A stretch of 40,161 nt of DNA from the NCBI GenBank assembly GCA_027006785.1, contig JALTFR010000045.1:1-40161 (forward strand), in the 5' to 3' direction. Within the stretch, counting starts at the first letter, position 1. Each line of letters begins with the position of its first letter. The notes under the pieces were generated by a model. The model worked only from the letters and a program-made list of their open reading frames with translations. It was not told the DNA's origin and searched no databases. This document shows positions 1 to 7,395 of the stretch, in pieces. Origin of the DNA: Thermoplasmata archaeon (GTDB lineage: Archaea > Thermoplasmatota > Thermoplasmata > WALJ01). A program made the position numbers and the translations under genes.

Positions 1-82
1 TTCCTATACTTTCTTCAGCTATCAGAGTAAAGCCGCTCATAAGCATGAGCAAGACCACCATCATAGAGATTGCTTTCTTCAT
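1..82 (-). CDS. Secreted protein, N-terminal fragment
   Basis: Only the first 27 codons lie in the window; the rest runs off the left edge. The peptide begins MKKAISMMVVLLMLMSGF, a textbook signal peptide (two lysines, a hydrophobic core, then a polar stretch), so the product is probably exported. A GAGAGGT ribosome-binding site lies about 7 nt before the ATG, and AT-rich sequence that could hold a TATA box lies around 100-125. The 140 bases between this start and the next gene show nothing else I can support. The function cannot be told from the signal peptide alone. Confidence 0.6.
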   Translation of the reverse strand, partial: MKKAISMMVVLLMLMSGFTLIAEESIG

Positions 83-222
83 GCCAATACCTCTCGGATG
101 ATGATAATTATGTATAGTTATATGTCTTTCGGTTCCTAAAACAGAATTCTAGAAATACGATGAAAATAAGTATTTCTTAATCGAAATGCTGAAACACACA
201 AGACTGATATATGAACACAAAC

Positions 223-741
223 TTATTCCACCCACATTGACATCACGATCTCATCCACATACTCTCCTTTCACCAGATACTGCCCCTTCTTCCTGCATTC
301 CTCCCTGAAACCGAGAGACTCGTAGAATGAGATGGCATTCGTATTTGTGGAGAACACAGATAGCCATAGCTTTTTAGAACCGTGCTCAACCGCCCATTCC
401 ATCATGTACTCCATCATGGCCCTCCCAATCCCGAGGCCGCGGTATCCCTTCCGAACAGCGATGCCGAAGGATGCGGTGTGCGCTGTCTTGTGCATGGTCC
501 CCATCCGTACATCCGCGCTCCCCACTACCATTCCATCCATCACAGCGACGAGCATCTTCCTTCCCTTCGACTGATATATCCTCAGGAATTCCCTCTCCTG
601 CGACGCGCTCCTCGGCACCTCGTCCAGCTCTATCAACAGCTTATCTCCTTCCTCAGCATGGCTCCTTATGTGGTCAAGGAGCATCTCAGCATCGGATAGC
701 TTCATCTCCCGAATTATCACCTTTCCCTTTTCGGTCTCCAT
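223..741 (-). CDS. GNAT-family N-acetyltransferase
   Basis: This is a 172-residue GNAT acetyltransferase. The acetyl-CoA pyrophosphate-binding signature RKGYRGLGIGRAMMEYM (motif A) is clear. It is followed by the C-terminal NTNAISFYESLGFREE segment typical of RimI-like and spermidine-type acetyltransferases. The acceptor (protein N-terminus, polyamine or small molecule) cannot be told. The frame stays open to an ATG at 798, but that start would lie inside the upstream zinc-finger gene. The ATG at 741 is 4 nt after that gene's stop and is preceded by a GAGG sequence, so I chose it. It is the third gene of a tightly packed hutI–zinc finger–GNAT run and is probably co-transcribed with them. Confidence 0.85.
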   Translation of the reverse strand: METEKGKVIIREMKLSDAEMLLDHIRSHAEEGDKLLIELDEVPRSASQEREFLRIYQSKGRKMLVAVMDGMVVGSADVRMGTMHKTAHTASFGIAVRKGYRGLGIGRAMMEYMMEWAVEHGSKKLWLSVFSTNTNAISFYESLGFREECRKKGQYLVKGEYVDEIVMSMWVE

Positions 742-745
742 GACC

Positions 746-985
746 TCAGGCAGCCTCAATGTCATTCGGCCCGCACTGAACCTTGTTTCCATTTTCAAGC
801 CTCACTATGTACTCGGGGCGGTGCCCCTTTATGAACTCTATCCTTCCGTATTTTCCGTTCAACTTGCACAGCACATGGTCGCCGACCCTGAACCTGTTGT
901 CTCCCTGTCCTCTCGCCTCGCAGCGCTCCGCCTCTTCCAGGGTGTCATAGACCCTTCCGCATATCTCACACAGATATTTGACCAT
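746..985 (-). CDS. Small zinc-finger protein with SH3/KOW-like tail
   Basis: This is a 79-residue protein. The N-terminus is a compact zinc-finger-like element (CEICG, then a Cys 13 residues later, in an acidic helix), resembling a C2H2 finger with Cys replacing a His. The second half (FRVGDHVLCKLNGKYGRIEF, then EYIVRLENG) reads like a small beta-barrel of the KOW/SH3 kind, which often binds RNA or ribosomes. It overlaps the end of hutI by 20 nt and has an AAAGGTGG ribosome-binding site just before its ATG, so it is real and translationally coupled. I do not recognise a named family. A nucleic-acid-binding role is inference from the fold guess. Confidence 0.75.
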   Translation of the reverse strand: MVKYLCEICGRVYDTLEEAERCEARGQGDNRFRVGDHVLCKLNGKYGRIEFIKGHRPEYIVRLENGNKVQCGPNDIEAA

Positions 986-2204
986 CTCTTACCACCACCT
1001 TTCCGTCCTTTATCACCGTGTCCACAAGGTTCACTCCGAAGTGGTACGGTATGTGCATGTGGTTCGGCACGCTCAGGAGTGTCAGGTCAGCCTTCTTTCC
1101 CGGCTCAAGGCTTCCAATCTCATCCCCCATGCCAATGGAATATGCTGCGTTTATCGTTGATGCCACTATGGCTTCCTCAGGGCTCATCCTCATCCTCAGC
1201 GATGCGAGGTTTATCACCATCTGCATGGACTCTGTCCAGCAGTTCGGGTTAAGGTCAGTTGCAAGGGCAACAGGCACACCTCTCTCGATGAACTTTCTGG
1301 CGGGAGCGTAGTGGTCGCTCAGAAGCATGTGCGGCGTTCCCGGAAGAAGGTCCGCTATCATTCCTTTTTCAGCCATCAATTCTATTTCCTCATCGGAGGT
1401 GCGAACCAGATGCTCAGCGGATATGGCACCCAGTTCGGCCCCGACCCTCACACCTCCGAGGTTCTCTATCTCATCCGCATGTATCTTGGGAATCATACCG
1501 TACTTCTTCGCAGCGCTCAGATATCTCCTGGACTGCTCGGCATCGAAGACACCTTTTTCACAGAATATGTCCGCGAACCTCGCCTTTCCCTTCGCTTCTG
1601 GCATGACATCCCCTATAAGAAAATCAATGTACTCATCCCTGTCTGAGAACTCGGGAGGGAGCGCGTGCGCTCCGAGAAATGTCGGAACTGTATCTATCGG
1701 ATGTGTTCTCCCTATTTCCGAAATCACATCCAGCATCTTCATCTCTGTCTCAAGGTCAAGCCCGTACCCGCTCTTCATCTCAGCGGTGGTAGTTCCATAG
1801 AGGAGCATCGTATCGGCCCGCATCTTCGTTTCACGAAGCAGTTGTTGAAAATCTGCCTTTCTTGTCGCCCTGACAGTTCTCAGTATGCCTCCGCCGGTCT
1901 GCAGTATCTCAAGATATGTCCTGCCCTCTATCTTCATCTTCAGTTCGTCCTCCCTGCTTCCAGAGAATACCGCATGGGTGTGCGGATCAACGAATCCGGG
2001 CATAACAAGGCCCTTCCACTCGATGATGTTCCTTGCAGCGCTCCCTATCTCAGATGCCTTTCCCACCTCTGCGATCCCCCCATCCTCTATTGCCACCGCA
2101 CCGTTCTCAAGTATTCCGAGATGAGACGCATATTCTCCTGTCCTCGGGCCCTTCGGGCCTTCCAGCGTCAGCAACTGCCCTGCACGGACTATCAGGTCGT
2201 ACAT
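966..2204 (-). CDS. hutI: Imidazolonepropionase
   Basis: This enzyme hydrolyses 4-imidazolone-5-propanoate to N-formimino-glutamate, the third step of histidine degradation. The 412-residue protein has the full amidohydrolase layout. The metal-binding DPHTHAVFSGSREDE motif is near residue 72, KSGYGLD near 144 and KIHADE near 240. SAEHL near 263 and ATDLNPNCWTESM near 318 complete the active site, and the C-terminal DLTLLSVPNH strand closes the composite barrel. Length is normal for the family. A TATA-like element lies about 25 nt before the ATG, suggesting a leaderless transcript. No hutH, hutU or hutG lies within the window, so the rest of the pathway must be elsewhere if present. Confidence 0.95.
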   Translation of the reverse strand: MYDLIVRAGQLLTLEGPKGPRTGEYASHLGILENGAVAIEDGGIAEVGKASEIGSAARNIIEWKGLVMPGFVDPHTHAVFSGSREDELKMKIEGRTYLEILQTGGGILRTVRATRKADFQQLLRETKMRADTMLLYGTTTAEMKSGYGLDLETEMKMLDVISEIGRTHPIDTVPTFLGAHALPPEFSDRDEYIDFLIGDVMPEAKGKARFADIFCEKGVFDAEQSRRYLSAAKKYGMIPKIHADEIENLGGVRVGAELGAISAEHLVRTSDEEIELMAEKGMIADLLPGTPHMLLSDHYAPARKFIERGVPVALATDLNPNCWTESMQMVINLASLRMRMSPEEAIVASTINAAYSIGMGDEIGSLEPGKKADLTLLSVPNHMHIPYHFGVNLVDTVIKDGKVVVRDGQISV

Positions 2205-2234
2205 GCCGGGAAAAAGGAGATGCGATTAATAGGT

Positions 2235-2981
2235 TTATGCTCCCCGAAAAGCGAGGGTTGAATCCCTGTAAAATGTTATCTTCCTTCCATCCTCTTCGTC
2301 ATCCAGAAATGCATAATAACCGTGGTGCAAATCCCCGACGGTTATCGTTGCGCTCTCGCCCCTTATCTCCACCGGCTTTCCTTCCCGGATATCCGCGATA
2401 TGAACCCTGTTATCGGAAAAGAGCGCCAGTTCCGGCCTGTGGTCGTGCCCCCTGAACATCAGGGTATAACCATTCTCTTTCATGGCGCGGAAGTTCCTCT
2501 CATGGTCCTCGGTGCTGCGCAACCTGTTCCATAACGCCGCAGGGCTTCCGGTCGGGCTTCCCTCAAGGGCCGCATGCATGAAGAGCGCTATGTCTCCGCC
2601 TTCAAGCCCCAGTTCTATGCGCTCCCCGGCCTTCCCTTTCATTTCCAGATAATTTTCCTTGAAATCCCCTGAGAACATGGATGCGAATGCCTCCTTAACC
2701 TCTGGCTTTGAATCCCATTCCTCCCACATTGCGGAAGAGTCTATTCCCTGGTCATCCATCGTGGATGAGGTTATCTTCCGGTGGTTTATGTGAGCATATT
2801 CGTGGTTCCCCGGAATGAGAACAACGCCCTCATCCTGCCTCAATATATTCAGCGCCTCTTCGGCCAGAAAAACCCTGTCAAGGTCGCCGAGCACTATGAA
2901 CATGTCCGCCTCGGGCCTGAGCATTTCATACGCTTTCCTCAGATCAGCGCCGTGAAGGTCCGTCACTATACAGTAGCGCAA
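2235..2981 (-). CDS. Calcineurin-like metallophosphoesterase
   Basis: This is a 248-residue phosphoesterase with the dimetal motifs in order: TDLHG near the N-terminus, VLGDLDR, PGNHEY, HAALEG and RGHDHRPE. The frame is open further upstream, but that region only reads the Lys/Arg-rich tail of nop5 out of frame. The first sensible start is TTG at 2981, five nt after the nop5 stop, giving the usual start of this family (LRYCIVTDLHG). Translation is probably coupled to nop5. It belongs to the diadenosine tetraphosphatase / phosphodiesterase superfamily. The substrate is unknown. Confidence 0.85.
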   Translation of the reverse strand: MRYCIVTDLHGADLRKAYEMLRPEADMFIVLGDLDRVFLAEEALNILRQDEGVVLIPGNHEYAHINHRKITSSTMDDQGIDSSAMWEEWDSKPEVKEAFASMFSGDFKENYLEMKGKAGERIELGLEGGDIALFMHAALEGSPTGSPAALWNRLRSTEDHERNFRAMKENGYTLMFRGHDHRPELALFSDNRVHIADIREGKPVEIRGESATITVGDLHHGYYAFLDDEEDGRKITFYRDSTLAFRGA

Positions 2982-2985
2982 GAGC

Positions 2986-3951
2986 TCACTTCCTCTTTTT
3001 CCTCTTCCCCTTCTTTTTCTTTGCGGGCTTCTTCTTTTCAGGCCTTTCCCTGAGCTCCTTAGCCCTGGCCTCAACTGCCTTCAGAAGTTCATCTCCGATG
3101 AAATCCCCACCGTTAGCGTCCACCGCAGCGGCTATCCTTATCTTCCCTGCCATGAAACGCGATATCTTCCCTCTGTCCGAGAGCCTTGCCCTGTGAACCA
3201 GCGGGTGCTGGTAGATTATCCCGTGCTTCGGCATGCCCTTTCCGTCCTTCAGGAACTTGAAGAATGCGTTCTCAGCCCCCAGGACCTGTATGGTGCTTGA
3301 AGGCATTGTGGAAAGCCTCTCAAGCCCGCCTGCCATGGATATCAGCCTTGCGCCTATGCTGGGGCCCACAAGAGTTGTAAGATTCGGAGCTCTCTCCTCC
3401 ATCAGTTTCCTCAGCTCCTTTTCAAGGGCCTCACGGGAGCTTTCAAGCTCATCCACCGAATTCTTCAATGTATGAAGTGCAGGATTGCTCTCATAGACCT
3501 CTTTCTCATCCTGCTCCCTGAAAGGATCATGGTATCCGTACCACTCCCTCAGCCGGGTTGAAAGTGTGTTGAGCGCATCTATGGTCTCGTCTATGGCGCT
3601 CACCGTCTGTATTATGTCATCGCTGTCGCTCCTGCGCTCCAGGACCATCTGCCTTCCTAGAATCAGCAGGGCCTCGTGCAGGGTGTCCCTCTCGAAACCA
3701 TAGGGCTCCGGCTTTATGTCGGTTATCCTCTTCTCCGGCTTGAACCTTCCCAGCGAAGATAGCCTTCTATCGCCGATCAGAACATTCTCAACCGATCCGG
3801 CCAGTTCCCTTTCCTCATCCAGAACCTCTCCTTTGCGTATCCTCAACAGGCGCTCCGCTATCGCTTCCGCATCGTTGGGAAAGAGCCTGCTGTCCTTCAC
3901 CTCGCTTCCGTAGACGAGGAAGGCGCCGAACCACTTGGTGACCAGTCGCAC
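2986..3951 (-). CDS. nop5: Nop5 (Nop56/58 homologue), C/D-box sRNP core protein
   Basis: This is the archaeal scaffold of the box C/D RNA 2'-O-methylation complex; it bridges L7Ae-bound guide RNA and fibrillarin. Three parts are visible. There is an N-terminal fibrillarin-binding domain. A coiled-coil follows (SAIDETIDALNTLSTRLREW, then the WYGYHDPF signature). The Nop domain has VGPSIGARLISMAGGLERL and IYQHPLVHRARLSDRGKISR. The tail is Lys/Arg-rich (KKKPAKKKKGKRKKRK). A TTG at 3960 is possible, but a TATA element (about 3970-3980) lies about 25 nt before GTG 3951, which gives a more normal N-terminus (RLVTKWFGAFLV). Fibrillarin, the usual partner gene, is not adjacent; a metallophosphoesterase follows instead. 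Confidence 0.92.
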   Translation of the reverse strand: MRLVTKWFGAFLVYGSEVKDSRLFPNDAEAIAERLLRIRKGEVLDEERELAGSVENVLIGDRRLSSLGRFKPEKRITDIKPEPYGFERDTLHEALLILGRQMVLERRSDSDDIIQTVSAIDETIDALNTLSTRLREWYGYHDPFREQDEKEVYESNPALHTLKNSVDELESSREALEKELRKLMEERAPNLTTLVGPSIGARLISMAGGLERLSTMPSSTIQVLGAENAFFKFLKDGKGMPKHGIIYQHPLVHRARLSDRGKISRFMAGKIRIAAAVDANGGDFIGDELLKAVEARAKELRERPEKKKPAKKKKGKRKKRK

Positions 3952-4010
3952 AGTTGCCAATGGGGGCGAGTAATTAAAGGTTTTTCAAGAAGATGTCCTT
4001 TCAATACGTG

Positions 4011-4274
4011 CTATATGTATCGGTAAACATCCTTCCTGTGCCGTATGTGAAAGACCGTTATCTCCTTCCTTTCATCATCTATCTGGTATATCACTCGATA
4101 ATCCCCAACCCTCAGACGATATGTCCTTTCCGTATCCTTCAGTTTTATGGACTGCTTCGGCCGTGGGTTCTCTTCAAGCCCGTCCAGAGCGAGAATTATC
4201 CTTTCAATGTGTTTCTTCGGTATCTTCTTTATGTCCTTCTCAACGGAGGACTTAAGTTTAACCGAGTACGCCAT
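4011..4274 (-). CDS. relE: RelE/ParE-family toxin
   Basis: This is an 87-residue protein with the compact RelE fold signature: an N-terminal KSSVEKDIKKIPKKHIERI helix pair, then YRLRVGDYRVIYQIDD and a C-terminal VFHIRHRKDVYR strand. The RVGDYRVIYQID and HIRHRKDVY segments match mRNA-cleaving RelE toxins, and the C-terminal Arg/Tyr residues are those normally used in catalysis. The start overlaps the upstream antitoxin gene by 17 nt, as expected for a co-translated module. It probably cleaves mRNA on the ribosome when not bound by its antitoxin. Confidence 0.9.
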   Translation of the reverse strand: MAYSVKLKSSVEKDIKKIPKKHIERIILALDGLEENPRPKQSIKLKDTERTYRLRVGDYRVIYQIDDERKEITVFHIRHRKDVYRYI

Positions 4275-4446
4275 CCTTTTTCAACCTCTTCTTGAAATCT
4301 GCCAGAGAAATATCTTCCTCTCCCTTTCTCTCCGCAATGACCTTCAGGTCATGGATCTCTTCGATGAGCCCTTCATAATCCTCTATCGGAAGTATTATGG
4401 CCTTCTTTTCCCCGTTCTCTCCAACCACATATTCAACCGTTTCCAT
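4258..4446 (-). CDS. relB: RelB/Phd-type antitoxin
   Basis: This is a 62-residue acidic protein directly upstream of and overlapping the RelE-like toxin. The N-terminal VEYVVGENGEKKAIILPIED strand-rich part and the YEGLIEEIHDLKVIAERK helix fit a short antitoxin. The ISLADFKKRLKKDGVLG tail is the part likely to wrap the toxin. A TATA-like element that is also an inverted repeat lies about 26 nt before the ATG, giving a leaderless transcript and a probable autoregulatory site. The function is assigned from gene order, size and the partner; similarity to a named antitoxin family is weak by eye. Confidence 0.82.
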   Translation of the reverse strand: METVEYVVGENGEKKAIILPIEDYEGLIEEIHDLKVIAERKGEEDISLADFKKRLKKDGVLG

Positions 4447-4465
4447 GATGATAACTACGGTTGCG

Positions 4466-4477
4466 CCTTATTTAAGG
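4466..4477 (-). promoter_or_regulatory. TATA box/inverted repeat of the toxin-antitoxin operon
   Basis: CCTTATTTAAGG reads as two 5-bp arms (CCTTA/TAAGG) around two bases and is centred about 26 nt before the antitoxin ATG. It fits both a TATA box and a symmetric operator, so the antitoxin could block TBP binding here. Autoregulation is inference. Confidence 0.5.
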
Positions 4478-4484
4478 TTTCGCC

Positions 4485-5675
4485 TCATGTCCTCGCCACT
4501 ATCTTGATGACATCCCCGTCCTTCAGTTCGTGGTCGTGGCCTATCACCCTTCCTGTCCTGGCATCTATGGCCCTTATGAAGTTGTCCCCGAGGTCCGTGT
4601 GTACCTTGTATGCGAGGTCCTTTGCCGTGCTTCCCCTGGGCATCAGGTAGGCATCGGGCAGCACATTCCCGTTGTGGTCCGTCCAGTGCGTCTCATCCTC
4701 AACGGGATAGACGGTTATCAGGTCCAGCAGTTCGAATGTGGCCTTTTCTATGGCCTTCTGAACCTCTGTTGAGCCGAATCTCTGCATGAACTCCCTTATC
4801 TTCTCGAGGGCCTTGGTCTGAGCGCTGTTCAGTGCCTCCGGCTTAACTATCTTGAAATCGGAGGCTCCGAACTCGTATTCTATCAACCCTGCCTTTGCAG
4901 CCCTGCGGAGCGCCAGTTCGTACTCGGCGGATGTCGGTATCACGATGTAATCATCCAGCTTCATCAACTCCTTTAGTGCATTGTCATCCGCAAGGTCCGC
5001 CTTGTTGGCAGCTATTATCATCGGCTTGCTCTCCTTTCGTATCGCCCTTGCCACCTTCAATATCTCCTCCTCGCTCCATGTGGAAGGCTTCTCAGGAAGG
5101 CCCAGAGGGCGTATGGCGGCCTGTATCTGGTGCTCGCTTATCCCCAATCCGGTCAGTTTCTCAAAGAGCATCGTTTCAGGCTTCTTTCCCATGGTCTCGG
5201 CGGTCTTCGATATCCTGCGCCAGTTGGATGTCAGTATCCCGTATATCCAGTGGTCTATCTCATCCTCCAGGAAACGGATGTCCTCCATCGGGTCGTGGGT
5301 GCCGATATCCACGGGGTTTCCCTCAGAATCGGTTCCACCGCTGGCATCTATCACATGAATGAGCACGGACGCATGCCTCAAATCATCCAGGAACTTGTTG
5401 CCCAGCCCTTTTCCCTCGTGTGCTCCCGGTACAAGACCTGCTACATCTATGAGCTCCACAGGAATGTATCTGGTTCCGGCATGGCACACCGAGTTCCTCG
5501 GATTGCAGGGCTTTCCAATCTCTGTATGCGGGCATTTCGAACGGACATAAGCGACGCCCCTGTTGGGCTCTATCGTCGTGAAGGGGTAGTTCGCTATCTG
5601 GGCATCGGCCGTTGTCACGGCTGTGAAGAAGGTGGATTTCCCCACATTCGGCTTCCCTACGACTCCAATCTCCAT
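4485..5675 (-). CDS. ychF: YchF/Obg-like translation-associated GTPase with TGS domain
   Basis: This is a 396-residue P-loop GTPase of the YchF/OLA1 branch in its archaeal form. G1 is GVVGKPNVGKSTFF, G2 lies around NYPFTTIEPN, G3 is DVAGLVPGAHEGKGLGN, and the NKADLA motif is at about residue 225. An alpha-helical insert follows, then a C-terminal TGS domain (DAYLMPRGSTAKDLAYKVH to DGDVIKIV). The archaeal Cys-containing loop CPHTEIGKPCNPRNSVC after G2 is present. An in-frame ATG six codons upstream exists. A TATA element (CTTTTAAT) sits about 25 nt before the ATG at 5675, which points to a leaderless transcript from that start. The family binds ribosomes; its exact task is unsettled. Confidence 0.93.
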   Translation of the reverse strand: MEIGVVGKPNVGKSTFFTAVTTADAQIANYPFTTIEPNRGVAYVRSKCPHTEIGKPCNPRNSVCHAGTRYIPVELIDVAGLVPGAHEGKGLGNKFLDDLRHASVLIHVIDASGGTDSEGNPVDIGTHDPMEDIRFLEDEIDHWIYGILTSNWRRISKTAETMGKKPETMLFEKLTGLGISEHQIQAAIRPLGLPEKPSTWSEEEILKVARAIRKESKPMIIAANKADLADDNALKELMKLDDYIVIPTSAEYELALRRAAKAGLIEYEFGASDFKIVKPEALNSAQTKALEKIREFMQRFGSTEVQKAIEKATFELLDLITVYPVEDETHWTDHNGNVLPDAYLMPRGSTAKDLAYKVHTDLGDNFIRAIDARTGRVIGHDHELKDGDVIKIVART

Positions 5676-5709
5676 GAAAAAGGATTGAGGCATGGATTAA
5701 AAGCTTTGC

Positions 5710-6873
5710 CTATGCCAGATGGTACCACACGAGGTAGGCGCCCACGATTATCAGGACCACAGCGCTCACCCACTTTATACGCTCGGTGTTCCTCTTCAGG
5801 ACATCCACCAGACGGTTCTCCACCGCTGCCATCGATAGCGTTATTGCTACCATCAATATGCCTGCGGCTCCCGTGTAGATGAGGAGCGCTGTTATTCCGG
5901 ATGCAAGGCCTATGGCCATCGCCCCCAGTATGACAGCGATGAAGAGAGGTGCGGTACATCCTGCCGCCGCAGCGCCGTATCCGACGCCGTATCCGAAGAG
6001 CTTCACCGCAAAGCCGTGCTCTTTCTTTCCCTTGAAGCGAGAGCCTATCTTCCTGAAAGGCTCAACCAGCGCGTCGTACTGTATGGGTGTGAACATGAGG
6101 ATGCCGAGTATTATCAGAAGTATTCCGACCACGAGCCCCATGGCAGGGATGTACTCGCTTATGGCGGAGCCGAAGTAGATGAGGAGCGCTCCGATAATGA
6201 GGTACACGGCAACTATGCCCATGGCAGCCGAGAAGCCGCCTACGGCGGCCTTCCTGTATCTGTGCCCATCTTTCTTTCCTATGCCGAAGTAGTATGCCAT
6301 GTATCCCGGAAGCATCGGGAATGAGCACGGCGAGAAGAAGGACGCTATGCCCGCGAATAGAGCGAGAAGGTATATTCCCGTCTGAGGTATGTCTATTGGC
6401 CCTGACCTGCCGGCTATGGCATCATCCAGGGCCTTTCTCAATTCCTCAGGGCTCATGACCCCCGCCTTCTTGAAGACAGCATATCCCTCGGAATCCACTA
6501 TCACGATGGTGGGGGTGTTGCTCACACCGTACTGAAGATAAACGGACTCGTTGTCCATACCTGCTATCCACGGAAGGGCCTTCGCTCTTAGGTCGTCCGG
6601 GCTGTCAGTGGCCACCGCCACATCAAGGCTTATGAAAATGACGCTATCGTTGTATTCGGGCCACACCTCTTTCAGGGATTCCTCCAGCTCGTCACAGCCC
6701 TCGCAGGTTATCGCCATGAAGTCTATGAGCACCACTTTTCCCCTGAAAGATGAAAGGGTGTATTCGTTGCCTGAACTAACATCATGGACCGTGAAATCCG
6801 GCGCTCTCTCCGCGGCAAGTACCGGAGATGCAATGAAAAGAACGGCGATGAAAAGGACCAGGGCCTTTCTCAT
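5710..6873 (-). CDS. Thioredoxin-like domain fused to CcdA/DsbD-type membrane electron carrier
   Basis: This is a 387-residue fusion. Residues 1-20 are a signal peptide. Residues about 22-165 are a TlpA/thioredoxin-like domain with a CEGC active site (Cys57/Cys60) and the NTPTIVIVD cis-proline loop. The rest is a six-helix CcdA domain whose two paired cysteines sit in FFSPCSFPMLPGY and AAAGCTAPLF. The known job of CcdA is to carry electrons from cytoplasmic thioredoxin across the membrane; here the receiver is fused on the outside. The ATG at 6873 overlaps the upstream stop as TGATG, with a GGAGG site upstream, and is preferred over ATG 6894. It is the last gene of a three-gene cluster with two Ig-like surface proteins, which may be its clients or partners. 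Confidence 0.92.
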   Translation of the reverse strand: MRKALVLFIAVLFIASPVLAAERAPDFTVHDVSSGNEYTLSSFRGKVVLIDFMAITCEGCDELEESLKEVWPEYNDSVIFISLDVAVATDSPDDLRAKALPWIAGMDNESVYLQYGVSNTPTIVIVDSEGYAVFKKAGVMSPEELRKALDDAIAGRSGPIDIPQTGIYLLALFAGIASFFSPCSFPMLPGYMAYYFGIGKKDGHRYRKAAVGGFSAAMGIVAVYLIIGALLIYFGSAISEYIPAMGLVVGILLIILGILMFTPIQYDALVEPFRKIGSRFKGKKEHGFAVKLFGYGVGYGAAAAGCTAPLFIAVILGAMAIGLASGITALLIYTGAAGILMVAITLSMAAVENRLVDVLKRNTERIKWVSAVVLIIVGAYLVWYHLA

Positions 6874-7373
6874 CAACGGTTGTGCCTCCTCCATGCCCAG
6901 TATGAGACAAGAAGAAGAGCGCTCGCCGAAATTATGCCGGTTATGGTTATGAGCGGGAACACTGAGCCCTCATCGGTACTGTCCTCGGAACCGTTCTCGG
7001 CCACAGTAAAATATGTCTTATCTTCAAAATAGGTTGTGTTTCCATCCGGAAGGACATATGTGGCATTTATAGTGTAATGTGACCTGCCAGAAGATGTGAG
7101 CTCTGCCTTTGCCCACCATGTGCCGTTTTCCGTTTTGCCGGTCTCCGAGATTATGTAACATGTCCCGTCCGTATCGGAACATACTGAGAATGTGACATTC
7201 TCTGCATCCGGGTCTTGATAGTATATTGTTATGGTATCCCCTATCTTCGGGTGTGTTGGAACCATGTAGGATGTTCCTCCTATATCGGATACATTAGTGG
7301 CATTAACACTCTGCAACGCGATTGCAAGCAGGAACAGCGTCAGAAAGATTGCAATTATGTGTCTTACCTGCAT
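6873..7373 (-). CDS. Ig-like surface protein, C-terminally anchored (paralogue 1)
   Basis: This is a 166-residue exported protein. Residues 1-25 form a signal peptide (HIIAIFLTLFLLAIALQSV), followed by an all-beta segment with KIGDTITIYYQDPDAENVTF. A C-terminal membrane helix (ITGIISASALLLVSYWAW) ends in the positive stop-transfer sequence RRHNR. Two cysteines (CSDTDGTC) could form a disulphide, which suits the thioredoxin–CcdA fusion encoded next. Several Asn-X-Ser/Thr sites are present. It shares the GDTITIYY core, length and layout with the next gene upstream, so the two are tandem duplicates that have diverged. The function is not recognised. A GGTGA ribosome-binding site precedes the ATG. 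Confidence 0.8.
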   Translation of the reverse strand: MQVRHIIAIFLTLFLLAIALQSVNATNVSDIGGTSYMVPTHPKIGDTITIYYQDPDAENVTFSVCSDTDGTCYIISETGKTENGTWWAKAELTSSGRSHYTINATYVLPDGNTTYFEDKTYFTVAENGSEDSTDEGSVFPLITITGIISASALLLVSYWAWRRHNR

Positions 7374-7395
7374 GATTTTTCACCATCCTTTACTA

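Noticed and set aside
83-222. C/D-box sRNA, because of GATGATGA at about 97-104
   Set aside because: No D box at a fitting distance and no C'/D' pair; the sequence is simply AT-rich upstream DNA.
5130-5882. Long plus-strand frames across ychF and other minus-strand genes
   Set aside because: They are antisense shadows of genes with strong family matches, with no ribosome-binding sites or recognisable products.
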